64,000 bases of DNA, from assembly GCF_045223415.1 (NCBI RefSeq), contig NZ_JBEQZJ010000001.1, forward strand, positions 1 through 64,000, written 5' to 3'. Numbering within the stretch: position 1 is the stretch's first letter; each line of letters opens with the position of its first letter. Source of the DNA: Hoskinsella mucinilytica (GTDB lineage Bacteria; Bacillota_I; Bacilli_A; Erysipelotrichales; Erysipelotrichaceae). The notes beneath the pieces were generated by a model. That model worked only from the letters and a program-made list of their open reading frames with translations. It had not been told where the DNA came from and did no database searches. Shown here piece by piece: positions 53,201 to 61,756 of the stretch. The translations under genes were made by a program, and so were the position numbers.

Positions 53201-55749
53201 TAAACCATTTCTTTATGACTAACTTCTTTTTTTAAGAGATATTCTTTTGTGATATCAAGGATAAAACCATTCATTGTCCATTGGCCATCACGATATTCGA
53301 AAGTTCCGTGAAGTGATATCCATTTTGTGTTTCCTTTGGCAGTCACCGCTTTGAATTCTAAAGAAACCAAAGGTTCTTGTTGTGCAAAAGCTTCTGTTAA
53401 AGTGTCTTTCACCATGGTAACATCATCTGGATGGATCCGTTTGATACATTGGTCATATTCTTCGGGGCGATGCTTATCCATTTCATAAATTTCAAAGTAT
53501 TTATCATTACCATATAATAATGAAAATCCTTCATCCATGGCATTGATAAAAGCTCCGCCATTGCTGGCATTTTGATAAATTTGAAGTTGATGATGATAGG
53601 ATACTTCAGCTGTGATATCCAGATAATTGGAAAGAATGGCTTTTTTATGATCGGAGGTTTCCATCAGTTTGCCTCTATTCCTAACCCAAAAGAAGGAAGC
53701 ATCTTTTTTTATCAAACGATATTGTAGATCATATTCCCCGGTTGCGTTGATTTGTTCTTGTATTTGTTGTTTTACATTCACTCTATCTTGTTGATAAATG
53801 CTATTAATCGTATAACCATGTATAGCTTCTTGGTATTCTTTTTCGTTTTCATAACCAAGTAGTGTCAGGAGATGTTCACTGATAAAATAGAGTGGGAATC
53901 CATCTTGAACATAGTAAACAAGCATGTTACCGGGTGCATGTTCCATAAGGAATTGAATGTGTTTTGCTTCTGTTTGCTCGAGTGTGAGTTGTGCTTGTTC
54001 TCTTGTCATCAATACATGAATGATGTTACTGATGATGCTTAGGGAATATCTGATTTCTTGTAGACCTGCTCTTTTCTTTTGACAATCCTCATAACAAATA
54101 AAGATATGTTTTTGTTCCTCACTTAGGAACGAAGATAAAATAGCAGCTTTCGCTTGTCGCTGTTTTAACCATTGCTTTATCTTAAGGTTTTCAATGGCAT
54201 CAACATCGTTATAGTCAATGAGTGTATCTTCAAAGAAGTTGATCGTTTTTAAGATATCATGTATATCATCCTGTACTAATTGATAGGAATCATTACGAGC
54301 ATAGCCATAGCATTTTTTCCCGTTTTCATAGACGGTGATACGATCACAGTCTATGAATTGTTCGATTTTTCTTAATAGAATAGGGATGGCATCCTCGTTT
54401 TTAGGATGTGTTAAGACGATTTGTATGATTTCTTCAATGATATGGTCATGAAAGGATTTTTTCATGACAGGTTGTGGTAATTGGTGAAATGGATGTAGCT
54501 TTTCATTGAAGAAACAATATTGGTTTTTTCCGTTTTTCTTTGCTTGGTACATAGCAATATCTGCTTTATCAAACAGTGTCATAAAAGTATCTCCATGTTG
54601 TGGATACATACTGACACCAATGCTACAGCTGACTGTAAAAGGAGAATTTATAAGGACTTTTTTCTGAAATAAAGTCTGCAGTTGATTGATTTTGTGTCTG
54701 AGGTTTTCTTGATCAAGTAAATTAGGAATACAAATGACAAACTCATCACCGCCAAATCTAGCTACAAGGTCATTTGAAAAAATGTTACGTAATCCATCTG
54801 CGACTTCCAATAAAGCTTGATCTCCCTCTAAATGTCCCAATGTATCATTGATTTCTTTGAAATCATCAATATCAATTAAAATAAGCGCAAGAGGGGTGGT
54901 TTGTATAAATTCATTGAAACGTTTCATAAACTCTTTACGATTGTAAAGACCTGTCAAGGGATCCAGTGTGGCCTCTTTTTGAGAAAGAAGAATAGCTTCT
55001 TTTTTCTCATGAGTATCTTTGATAATACCAACGATTTTTAAGATGTTACCGGACTTATCCCGTATGGCGGTCGCACTTGCTTCTACCCAACGATACCCTT
55101 GATTTCGATATTTTAACCGATATTCACACATCATGGTATCTGCGCCGTGATGAAGGGACTGAAATGCGATTGCTAACGCAGATTGATCATCTGGATGAAT
55201 GATCTTTGCTTTCATCATAGCGACTGGAAAGTTATCTGTAGGTACTTGATAGCCAAACTTTTTCTCAAAGTTTTCTGAATAATAAATTTGGTTTGTAATA
55301 CAGTCTTGTTCAAATACGATATCTTGCGTTTGTGATAAGACGATTTGAAACCGTTTCTCATTGATCGCCAATTTTTCATGAGATGATTTTTCTTCTGAAA
55401 TGTCATGAAAAATACAATGAAAATGAGGCTTGTGTCCTGAATATACAAGTTGTGCGCTGATCCAAACCCACTTGAGAGAACCATCCTTACAGACCAATCT
55501 ATTTTCATACATAAAAACCTTATCTGCTTTTACCTGTGCTTCGATTTCTTTCATAATGTTAAGACGTTCTGCTTTATAAATGACCTCAATCAAATGATTC
55601 TGAAAAAGGGTCTTGAATTCTTCTTTTGTATAGCCTAAGTATTGAAAAAGCGATTCATCTGCGTACAATAAAGTAAAGTATTTGTCATAACAGCAGTCAA
55701 AAACACCGCCTAAAGGAGCTGTTTTATGATCTATGATTTGTGCTTCCAT
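50209..55749 (-). CDS. Giant multi-PAS/GAF, triple-GGDEF, EAL c-di-GMP enzyme
   Basis: 1846 residues from the ATG at 55749 (AAGGAAGG nearby); an earlier in-frame start at 55782 has no site. Approximate order: PAS, PAS, GGDEF-1 (about 275-430), GAF-like region, four PAS domains (about 620-1145), GGDEF-2, GAF, GGDEF-3, EAL (about 1590-1840). GGDEF-1 is intact (ARFGGDEF), GGDEF-2 reads LYADEY and GGDEF-3 reads ISSDEF, so only the first should make cyclic di-GMP. The EAL domain keeps AEALIRY, 'LDDFGTKYSN', 'AEGVETKEQ' and 'IQGYYY', so it may hydrolyse it, though G of DFGTG is K. No transmembrane helix was seen. A bifunctional, multi-input node; signals unknown. TATAAT at 55797-55802 on the minus strand. 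Confidence 0.85.
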   Translation of the reverse strand: MEAQIIDHKTAPLGGVFDCCYDKYFTLLYADESLFQYLGYTKEEFKTLFQNHLIEVIYKAERLNIMKEIEAQVKADKVFMYENRLVCKDGSLKWVWISAQLVYSGHKPHFHCIFHDISEEKSSHEKLAINEKRFQIVLSQTQDIVFEQDCITNQIYYSENFEKKFGYQVPTDNFPVAMMKAKIIHPDDQSALAIAFQSLHHGADTMMCEYRLKYRNQGYRWVEASATAIRDKSGNILKIVGIIKDTHEKKEAILLSQKEATLDPLTGLYNRKEFMKRFNEFIQTTPLALILIDIDDFKEINDTLGHLEGDQALLEVADGLRNIFSNDLVARFGGDEFVICIPNLLDQENLRHKINQLQTLFQKKVLINSPFTVSCSIGVSMYPQHGDTFMTLFDKADIAMYQAKKNGKNQYCFFNEKLHPFHQLPQPVMKKSFHDHIIEEIIQIVLTHPKNEDAIPILLRKIEQFIDCDRITVYENGKKCYGYARNDSYQLVQDDIHDILKTINFFEDTLIDYNDVDAIENLKIKQWLKQRQAKAAILSSFLSEEQKHIFICYEDCQKKRAGLQEIRYSLSIISNIIHVLMTREQAQLTLEQTEAKHIQFLMEHAPGNMLVYYVQDGFPLYFISEHLLTLLGYENEKEYQEAIHGYTINSIYQQDRVNVKQQIQEQINATGEYDLQYRLIKKDASFFWVRNRGKLMETSDHKKAILSNYLDITAEVSYHHQLQIYQNASNGGAFINAMDEGFSLLYGNDKYFEIYEMDKHRPEEYDQCIKRIHPDDVTMVKDTLTEAFAQQEPLVSLEFKAVTAKGNTKWISLHGTFEYRDGQWTMNGFILDITKEYLLKKEVSHKEMVYRTALNQMHINVWEYNIKESSLKLSSYHKNTLQDFIVHDIPQSLIDQGWVHSSSVETIKELYQKLKEGIPNIQRDILIKGQDDNSWHWERIKYQMLYDQNGLPSIAVAVGEDVTREKHIQKQYLQELQYQLAQNKDQIASFQCNLTKNHVVSIKGNQVPIQKHITYDELLELHTQFIASKEDILRFDKVMNRKAILEAFYRKETFLTCDFRRKDVNGKLYWCRAISKLMIDAKGSDLYLIGILQDMEDNKRMEQLIENKVVKDPITHLYDKRTFEQMCQAALSHPSTKTPCALMLFQVASMKEMELLHHHQIDLLQKELAAHLLIAFSKDAFIGRLYADEYAVFLYGNFDFENLQQKAEEIRRFICSSLQLDTNYEFHIYCGISMEEQPHTYLDLYEKAKSALQQAKYSKTNQSIIYQDASIQPLHLKKEERGLDTVLLSIASSFGNQGILQALKEIQTYYEADRVYLSSLLDDQTFYEVVAQQKTAFKPHRELLHLDYLKKQTHSNAHTWTSSHDLFMIRPTNHNFKDPLTSFTAMSLLDHDVQIGLLCMENATQHIEQLSLFQILGNVLALELMKLSLQNTKATILQYDSLTGVLNRDSFRQYQKNIKEDILISLGVLSIDINGLKSFNNTYGMNQGDHLVCTLANKLKESFQEHHIYRISSDEFLIIMENISYEAFQKKVSGFKQSILSFPYAAVGSSWAEKQISLDNLIRNAEEQRFLDKQIYYNTSPQDDYKNRLNDTMKGLRVALENGKFVMYLQQKVDSNNDLVIGAEALIRYQDDTHGLVSPTKFIPLLERMGLVHYLDFFIFEQVCQLLVQWKKKGITLIPISLNFSRVTLLSNQLVQHMNEIIDPLGLEHDLIEIEITENMGEIERNTIITMCKSIKSAGYHLALDDFGTKYSNIAILSDIVFHTLKFDKGLIDYLVGNDNSRMILESIIGLCKKLDIYNVAEGVETKEQMEILKELGCTYIQGYYYSRPVPASAFDFSHNYHATRK

Positions 55750-55866
55750 AATGACCTTCCTTCCAATCTCTGTGATTGTCATATCTTTCTTTTTTTATTA
55801 TACCATTAAACCTGAAGAAACAGCTTTTTTTCACCAATTTTTCTTTTTGATACGTTATTGTAGTTC

Positions 55867-55895
55867 TTGTATTTGCATTTGGAATGGGTTAGAAT
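55867..55895 (+). promoter_or_regulatory. Predicted promoter of the sigma factor gene
   Basis: TTGTAT at 55867-55872 and TAGAAT at 55890-55895, spacer 17. Confidence 0.5.
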
Positions 55896-55931
55896 AAAAT
55901 CAGATAAGGTGCTGTGAAAGAAGGTGGAAGT

Positions 55932-56786
55932 ATGGCGAAAAGCTCACAATCCATCCGAGGTAATGTACAAAGTTACCTGAATTCTATCGGAGGATATCCA
56001 AGACTAACACATGAAGAGGAAATTGCATATTTTAAAAGAATAGAGGAAGGGGATAAGGACGCAAAAGAATACTTTATCAATTGCAATCTAAAGCTAGTTG
56101 TGAATATTGCCAAACAGTATCATCATTATCAAATCCCATTCATGGATTTGATTCAAGAGGGGAATTTAGGATTGATCAGAGCAGTTGAAAAATTCGAATG
56201 GCGAAAGGGATTTAAGTTTTCCACTTATGCTACGCAATGGATTCGCCAATATATTACTCGCTATATTTTGGATAAAGAAAAGATCATCCATATTCCGGTC
56301 CATGTAGCTGAAAGTGAATTTAAAGTACGAAAAACCATTGATCATTTAATGAAAGAGCTACAAAGAGAACCTACCATCGAAGAGATCGCAAAAGAATGCA
56401 ATATGAGTTGTACCCAAGTATATGAATTGATGGGCTTTGCTCAAAGTACAGTTTCTATAGATGCGCAGATCGATGATGACAGCGATACTAGTTTAGGTGA
56501 TATGTTATCGGATGAGGGAACCATGACTCCACAGCAAAATGCTGATAATGTTTATATCAAAGAAACGGTACAAAAATCATTATCGATTTTGAAGGATAGG
56601 GAAAAAGATGTGATCATTCGTCGTTATGGACTGAATGGAGAAGCACCTATGACTTTAGAGGATATCGGAAAAATATATGGCATAACCAGAGAGCGTGTTC
56701 GTCAGATCGAAAGCAAAGCAATGCGTAAACTCGGGAATAAGAGTGTAAAGGAAGGACTAAAAGATTTTTATTATCATGATAATTAG
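55932..56786 (+). CDS. Group-2-type sigma-70 family RNA polymerase sigma factor
   Basis: 284 residues from ATG 55932 (AAGGTGG six bases upstream; GTG 55914 also in frame). Region 1.2 ('QSYLNSIGGYPRLTHEEEI'), region 2 ('NLKLVVNIAKQYHH', 'DLIQEGNLGLIRAVEKF', 'FKFSTYATQWIRQYI'), region 3 ('IHIPVHVAE') and region 4 ('LEDIGKIYGITRERVRQIESKAMRKL') are all present. Region 1.1 is missing and it is short, so it is an RpoS/SigA-like alternative factor rather than the main one. Region 2.4 is close to SigA, suggesting near-consensus -10 recognition. Its regulon is unknown; it stands alone. Confidence 0.88.
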   Translation: MAKSSQSIRGNVQSYLNSIGGYPRLTHEEEIAYFKRIEEGDKDAKEYFINCNLKLVVNIAKQYHHYQIPFMDLIQEGNLGLIRAVEKFEWRKGFKFSTYATQWIRQYITRYILDKEKIIHIPVHVAESEFKVRKTIDHLMKELQREPTIEEIAKECNMSCTQVYELMGFAQSTVSIDAQIDDDSDTSLGDMLSDEGTMTPQQNADNVYIKETVQKSLSILKDREKDVIIRRYGLNGEAPMTLEDIGKIYGITRERVRQIESKAMRKLGNKSVKEGLKDFYYHDN

Positions 56787-56837
56787 CATAAGGAAAAATG
56801 ACTGTTTTACTAGAACATTGTATATTTCCCAGGAAAT

Positions 56838-56864
56838 AAAAAAGGTCGATTATGACCTTTTTTC
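56838..56864. terminator. Bidirectional terminator, sigma factor gene / trp operon
   Basis: AAAAAAGGTC and GACCTTTTTT form a ten-base stem with a seven-base loop; the trpA stop codon lies within the right arm. Confidence 0.85.
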
Positions 56865-57653
56865 GTGACATGCATCACTTAATTCCTTGATAAAACATCC
56901 TACATCTTGTGGAGTCTTATGTTTTGTTGTGATTTCTTCGATCCTTCTGACGATTGCACTTCCCACAATGATTCCATCAGCGTAAGATTTCATTTCTCTG
57001 ATTTGTTCTGGGGTGGATATTCCAAATCCCAAAGCTTTAGGTGTTGTGCTATAGTGATTAAGCTCCTCAATGAATGCTTTTAGATTCGTATGAAATTCTG
57101 TGCGTTCTCCCGTGACACCTGTGGAGGTGACGCAATATAGGAAGCCTTTGCTATCCTTGACGATACTTTCTTTTCTTTGATCGGATACCGGTGTTACCAA
57201 AGAGATGATAATGATACCCAATTCTTCAGCATAAGGTAAAATTTCATCCCGATGCTCATAAGGAAGATCGGGTATGATCAAACCATCGATCCCGGCTTGT
57301 TGACAGGTGTTTAAGAACTTTTCTATACCATAGGAGAATATTTGATTAAAATACAATAAATACAATAATGGGATTTCACTTTTTTTACGATATTCTTTTA
57401 CCATATTCATAACATCATCTGTTGTGATATGGTGTGATAAGGCACGCAAATTCGCTGCTTGAATGGTAGGACCTTCCGCAATAGGATCAGAGAAAGGTAC
57501 CCCGATTTCAATGATATCACACCCATTTGTTTCCATTTGAGTTAAGCATTCCATACAAGTAGATAAATCTGGATCACCAGCTGTAAGAAAACCAATCAAT
57601 GCGGTTTTATCCTCTTTCTTTAGCTGTTGCATACGATAGTCGATTCTATTCAT
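56850..57653 (-). CDS. trpA: Tryptophan synthase alpha chain
   Basis: 267 residues from the ATG at 57653, which has GGAGGTGG upstream; a longer in-frame start at 57680 lies within trpB. Cleaves indole-3-glycerol phosphate to indole and glyceraldehyde 3-phosphate. 'GFLTAGDPD', the catalytic Glu in 'CDIIEIGVPFSDP' and the Asp in the same block, and 'GFGISTPEQ' are present. TIM barrel. Last gene of the operon, overlapping trpB by eight bases. Confidence 0.97.
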   Translation of the reverse strand: MNRIDYRMQQLKKEDKTALIGFLTAGDPDLSTCMECLTQMETNGCDIIEIGVPFSDPIAEGPTIQAANLRALSHHITTDDVMNMVKEYRKKSEIPLLYLLYFNQIFSYGIEKFLNTCQQAGIDGLIIPDLPYEHRDEILPYAEELGIIIISLVTPVSDQRKESIVKDSKGFLYCVTSTGVTGERTEFHTNLKAFIEELNHYSTTPKALGFGISTPEQIREMKSYADGIIVGSAIVRRIEEITTKHKTPQDVGCFIKELSDACHEKRS

Positions 57654-58830
57654 TGATTTCCACCTCCAAAAATTCCGCAATACTTTTTACATCTTTATCG
57701 CCTCTTCCCGATAGAGTGACTGCAATGATGTTGTCTTTAGGTAGTGTTGGCGCAAGTTTCATTGCGTAAGCCAATGCATGAGAGCTTTCTATGGCAGGGA
57801 TGATCCCTTCTGTTTTGGTTAAATATAAAAAGGCAGCTACAGCTTCTTTGTCTGTAATAGGTACATATTCTGCACGTTTACTATCATGAAGATAGGCATG
57901 TTCCGGCCCTACTCCGGGATAATCTAACCCTGCGGATATACTATATACATCCATGATCTGACCAAAAGAATCTTGTAGAAATAAAGATTTCATTCCATGA
58001 AGGACACCGATACTTCCTTTGGTCATGGTAGCGGCGTGAAATGAGGTATCTACCCCTTTTCCTGCTGCTTCACATCCAATCAAATGAACCTCTTCGTTTG
58101 GAATAAAATCATAAAAACTTCCCATGGCATTACTGCCACCACCAATACATGCAATTACATAATCCGGTAATCTACCTTCCTTTTCCAAACATTGACGTTT
58201 TGTTTCTTCTGAAATGATCTTTTGAAAATCACGTACGATCATAGGATAAGGATGAGGTCCCACAGTAGATCCTAATACATAGAAGGTATCTTCACAGCGT
58301 TGTGCCCATGCTCTCATTGCTTCGCTGGTAGCATCTTTTAAGGTACCTGTGCCATTGGTTACCTTATGCACCTTTGCTCCTAATAGCTCCATTTTAAAGA
58401 CATTCAAAGCTTGTCGTCTAATGTCCTCTTCGCCCATGAATACTTCACATTCCATGTTGAACAAAGCCGCAGCGGTAGCACTTGCAACACCATGCTGCCC
58501 AGCCCCTGTTTCCGCAATGATCTTAGTTTTTCCCATATGTTTCGCAAGCAAGACTTGTCCTAAAACATTATTGATTTTATGTGCACCGGTGTGATTGAGA
58601 TCTTCTCGCTTTAAATAGATCTTCGCTCCACCTAAATCCTCGCTCATCTTTTTTGCTTCATACAATAGGGATGGTCTTCCTGCATATTCCTTTAAATAAT
58701 AGGATAATTCTTCTTGAAAACAAGCATCTTCTTTCAGCCTTGCATAAGCTGCGTCTAATTCCTCTAAAGCTACCATAAGTGTTTCCGGTGCATATTGTCC
58801 GCCAAATGCTCCATACATACCTTTTTTCAT
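57646..58830 (-). CDS. trpB: Tryptophan synthase beta chain
   Basis: 394 residues. PLP enzyme joining indole and serine. PLP lysine in 'HTGAHKINNV', cofactor phosphate loop 'CIGGGSNAMG', N-terminal 'YGAFGGQYAPETLM', and 'LSGRGDKD' near the end. This is the standard TrpB1 type that works with TrpA. Overlaps trpF by four bases. Confidence 0.98.
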   Translation of the reverse strand: MKKGMYGAFGGQYAPETLMVALEELDAAYARLKEDACFQEELSYYLKEYAGRPSLLYEAKKMSEDLGGAKIYLKREDLNHTGAHKINNVLGQVLLAKHMGKTKIIAETGAGQHGVASATAAALFNMECEVFMGEEDIRRQALNVFKMELLGAKVHKVTNGTGTLKDATSEAMRAWAQRCEDTFYVLGSTVGPHPYPMIVRDFQKIISEETKRQCLEKEGRLPDYVIACIGGGSNAMGSFYDFIPNEEVHLIGCEAAGKGVDTSFHAATMTKGSIGVLHGMKSLFLQDSFGQIMDVYSISAGLDYPGVGPEHAYLHDSKRAEYVPITDKEAVAAFLYLTKTEGIIPAIESSHALAYAMKLAPTLPKDNIIAVTLSGRGDKDVKSIAEFLEVEINE

Positions 58831-59432
58831 ATTCTAACCTCCTGTATGATTCTTTTTATTTTTTCTTTATCTTTGACTCCATCGGTTTCTACACCACTTG
58901 ATACATCAATGGCATAAGGGTGATAAGCTAAGATGCGTTTGATATTCATCGCATCGATACCGCCTGATAAGATCAAAGAGGTGGTATCTATCTGCTTCAA
59001 CAATGCATCATCGATACATTTTCCACTTCCACCATAGACATCTTTTTGAAAGCTATCTAATAAAAAGCGATCTGGGTGAAGTTGTTTTAGCTGTTGGAAA
59101 TCATCCACTTCCGCAATACGTAATGCTTTCCATACTTCACAACCGGTATGCGCCTTGATATCATCGATATCCTTTTGTGTTTCTTCACCATGAAGCTGTA
59201 TGACATGAAGTTTTGTTACTTTTGCGATTTCACAGATCTTTTGTACATCTTCATTCACAAAGACACCGACACATTGACTGTAAGTTGTTTTGGATATCAG
59301 ATCCTTTGCTTGAGAAATGGTTACTTGACGTTTACTTGGCGCAAAGACAAAACCAATGTATTCGGGCTTGAGTTGATTGATCGCATCGATTTCACTAGCA
59401 CGGGTCAAACCGCAAATCTTAATACGTACCAT
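58827..59432 (-). CDS. trpF: Phosphoribosylanthranilate isomerase
   Basis: 201 residues from the ATG at 59432, giving the usual start 'MVRIKICGLTR' with the catalytic Cys. Isomerises N-(5'-phosphoribosyl)anthranilate. 'IGFVFAPSKRQV', 'VGVFVNE', 'LDSFQK' with the catalytic Asp, and the phosphate site 'LSGGID' are present. Overlaps the trpC end by 14 bases. A longer in-frame start at 59468 would only add unrelated residues. Confidence 0.95.
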   Translation of the reverse strand: MVRIKICGLTRASEIDAINQLKPEYIGFVFAPSKRQVTISQAKDLISKTTYSQCVGVFVNEDVQKICEIAKVTKLHVIQLHGEETQKDIDDIKAHTGCEVWKALRIAEVDDFQQLKQLHPDRFLLDSFQKDVYGGSGKCIDDALLKQIDTTSLILSGGIDAMNIKRILAYHPYAIDVSSGVETDGVKDKEKIKRIIQEVRI

Positions 59433-60171
59433 AACGCAATGTTTGTAGGTGCTGTGTAACATTATCACAGCGCATAAAACTTTCCCCGATCAATACAGCA
59501 TCAGCTCCGGCCGCTGCTACTAATTTCATATCATCGTGGGTAAAGATACCACTTTCTGCGACAATAGAGATCGTATCCGGTATCAGTTTCGCAAGGCGTT
59601 TTGTCGTATCCAACGATACCTCAAAGGTTTTTAAGTTTCGATTATTGATTCCGATGATATCCGGTTGAAGTTTTAATGCTCGTTTCAATTCTTCCTCATT
59701 ATGCACTTCAACGATACATTCTAAATAAAGCATTCTTGCCATTTGATAAAATGTAGCAAGTTGTTCATCACTTAGCATTGCGACGATCAATAGGATCATG
59801 TCTGCGCCATATTGTTTACTTTGAGTGATTTCTCGTGCATCCATGATGAAATCCTTTCGCAGGATCGGAACATGTGTATAAGCCTTTGCCAGCTTGATAT
59901 TTTCTAATGCCCCCTGAAAGAAATGTTCTTCTGTTAATATAGACATAGCATCGATTCCTGCGGTAGTATACTCTTTGGCAAACTTTTCTACATCAAATGT
60001 TTCCACAATGACACCTTTGCTAGGACTTGCTTTTTTGATTTCTCCAATTACATACAAGGAATCCTTTTCTTTCATCGCATGTGCAATGGGGCCTTTATGC
60101 TTTGGCATAGAGCGAAGAAAGCCTTGTTCTAATGTTTCTTTTTTCTTTTCTATGATAGTGTCTAAGATCAT
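59419..60171 (-). CDS. trpC: Indole-3-glycerol phosphate synthase
   Basis: 250 residues. Closes the indole ring. N-terminal 'ILDTIIEKKKETLEQ', catalytic Lys in 'IGEIKKASPSKG', 'PILRKDFI', Glu in 'ECIVEVHNEEEL', 'IGINNRNLKTFEV' and 'VAESGI' are all as expected. Separate from trpF rather than fused. Overlaps trpD by four bases. Confidence 0.97.
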   Translation of the reverse strand: MILDTIIEKKKETLEQGFLRSMPKHKGPIAHAMKEKDSLYVIGEIKKASPSKGVIVETFDVEKFAKEYTTAGIDAMSILTEEHFFQGALENIKLAKAYTHVPILRKDFIMDAREITQSKQYGADMILLIVAMLSDEQLATFYQMARMLYLECIVEVHNEEELKRALKLQPDIIGINNRNLKTFEVSLDTTKRLAKLIPDTISIVAESGIFTHDDMKLVAAAGADAVLIGESFMRCDNVTQHLQTLRYGTY

Positions 60172-61190
60172 AAGCGTACCTCTTCATTGGAAAGATGCTT
60201 GAATAATTCAAACTTGTGTAACGCTGCCTTAGAATCAAGGCTTTCTTTTGCTAAGGTTAGACCATCCTGTATGGTATCCACTCTTCGATGTGCATACAGT
60301 GCCAATGCACTGTTCAATAAAACCGCATCTCTTTTCGGACCGGTTTCTCCTTGTAAGATATTTAGAAAAATTCTTGCATTCTCATGACTGTCACCACCAA
60401 CCAATTCTTCCAGTTGGCAAGATTTCATACCGAAATCTTCCGGTCGTATGGTATATGAGATGATTTGATCTTGCTTGATTTCGGTAATATAGGTAGGACC
60501 TGTCATAGATACTTCATCCATACCACTATCTCCATGTACCACCATCGCATGTGGTACGCAAAGTTCTTGATAAACACGAATCATGATATCAGCCATTTCT
60601 TTATTATAAGCACCGATGACATACGTATCAGGATGTGCTGGATTGGTCAATGGTCCTAAGATATTGAACATGGTCTTGATACCAAGTTCTTTTCGAATCG
60701 GCCCTACATGGCGCATACTTTGGTGATATACTTGAGCAAAGAGAAAGGTGATTCCTACTTTGTCCAGTAAATAGCTTGCTTTTTCCGGTGGAATGGAAAT
60801 ATTCACATCTAATGCCTCTAGCGTATCTGCACTACCGCTTTTACTGGATACTCCACGATTTCCATGTTTTGCGATTGGGATACCGGCACCACATAAGACA
60901 AATGCTGAGGTTGTGGAAATGTTGAAGGTATTCAAACAATCTCCACCGGTACCTACGATATCCAAAACACCTTCCTTATGTGTCGGCAAAGGGGTTGCCT
61001 TATTGACCATGACACTTGCACCTGCCGCAATTTCAATAGGACTTTCTTTCTTCATTCTCATACCGACAAGAAAGGCACTTACTTGCTCCTTACTGGCTTT
61101 TCCTTCCATGATGATATCCATAGCATTCATCATTTCTTCCTTACTTAAATCCTGACATTCACTGATCTTTTTAATATATTTTTTTAACAT
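60168..61190 (-). CDS. trpD: Anthranilate phosphoribosyltransferase
   Basis: 340 residues. Transfers phosphoribose from PRPP to anthranilate. PRPP loop 'VGTGGDCLNTFNIST', 'KHGNRGVSSKSGSAD', and 'HGDSGMDEVS' are present. Not fused to the amidotransferase. Overlaps trpG by seven bases. Confidence 0.97.
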   Translation of the reverse strand: MLKKYIKKISECQDLSKEEMMNAMDIIMEGKASKEQVSAFLVGMRMKKESPIEIAAGASVMVNKATPLPTHKEGVLDIVGTGGDCLNTFNISTTSAFVLCGAGIPIAKHGNRGVSSKSGSADTLEALDVNISIPPEKASYLLDKVGITFLFAQVYHQSMRHVGPIRKELGIKTMFNILGPLTNPAHPDTYVIGAYNKEMADIMIRVYQELCVPHAMVVHGDSGMDEVSMTGPTYITEIKQDQIISYTIRPEDFGMKSCQLEELVGGDSHENARIFLNILQGETGPKRDAVLLNSALALYAHRRVDTIQDGLTLAKESLDSKAALHKFELFKHLSNEEVRL

Positions 61191-61756
61191 TGTTTTGCTC
61201 TCCTTATGAAATTTGATAACATTGTTTGACCATTTGGGGTCAATAAGCTTTCAGGGTGAAATTGTACACCGTAAACAGGATAGTTTTGATGCTGTATTGC
61301 CATTACTTCACCTTCCATGCTCAGTGCGGTAATTTCTAATGGTGAAATCACATCTTCTACGATCAAAGAATGATAACGTCCGACAATGATATGTTCCTTT
61401 AACCCATCAAATAATACACAATTCTTTATGATTTGAACTGTGCTACGTTCTCCATGCATCATGTTCTTCGCATGAGCAATGTTGGCTTGAAATACCTCAC
61501 AGATCGCTTGATGTCCAAGGCAAATACCCAACATGGGAATGCTTGTATGATATGCTTGAATGATTGCTTCCATATTACCGGCATTAGAAGGATGTCCGGG
61601 ACCTGGAGAAAACAGGATTGCTTCCGGTTGAAGCATCATGATATCCTCAACGGTAATTTCATCATTTCGTTTGACTATGATATCTGAGTCGATTGCTCCG
61701 ACATATTGTACAAGATTGTACGTAAAGGAATCATAATTGTCTATGATGAGGATCAT
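61184..61756 (-). CDS. trpG: Anthranilate synthase glutamine amidotransferase subunit
   Basis: 190 residues, class I amidotransferase. Catalytic Cys in 'MLGICLGHQAI', and His/Glu in 'VQFHPESLLT'. Supplies ammonia to TrpE. Such proteins can also serve aminodeoxychorismate synthase (PabA). Overlaps trpE by four bases. Confidence 0.95.
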   Translation of the reverse strand: MILIIDNYDSFTYNLVQYVGAIDSDIIVKRNDEITVEDIMMLQPEAILFSPGPGHPSNAGNMEAIIQAYHTSIPMLGICLGHQAICEVFQANIAHAKNMMHGERSTVQIIKNCVLFDGLKEHIIVGRYHSLIVEDVISPLEITALSMEGEVMAIQHQNYPVYGVQFHPESLLTPNGQTMLSNFIRRAKQC

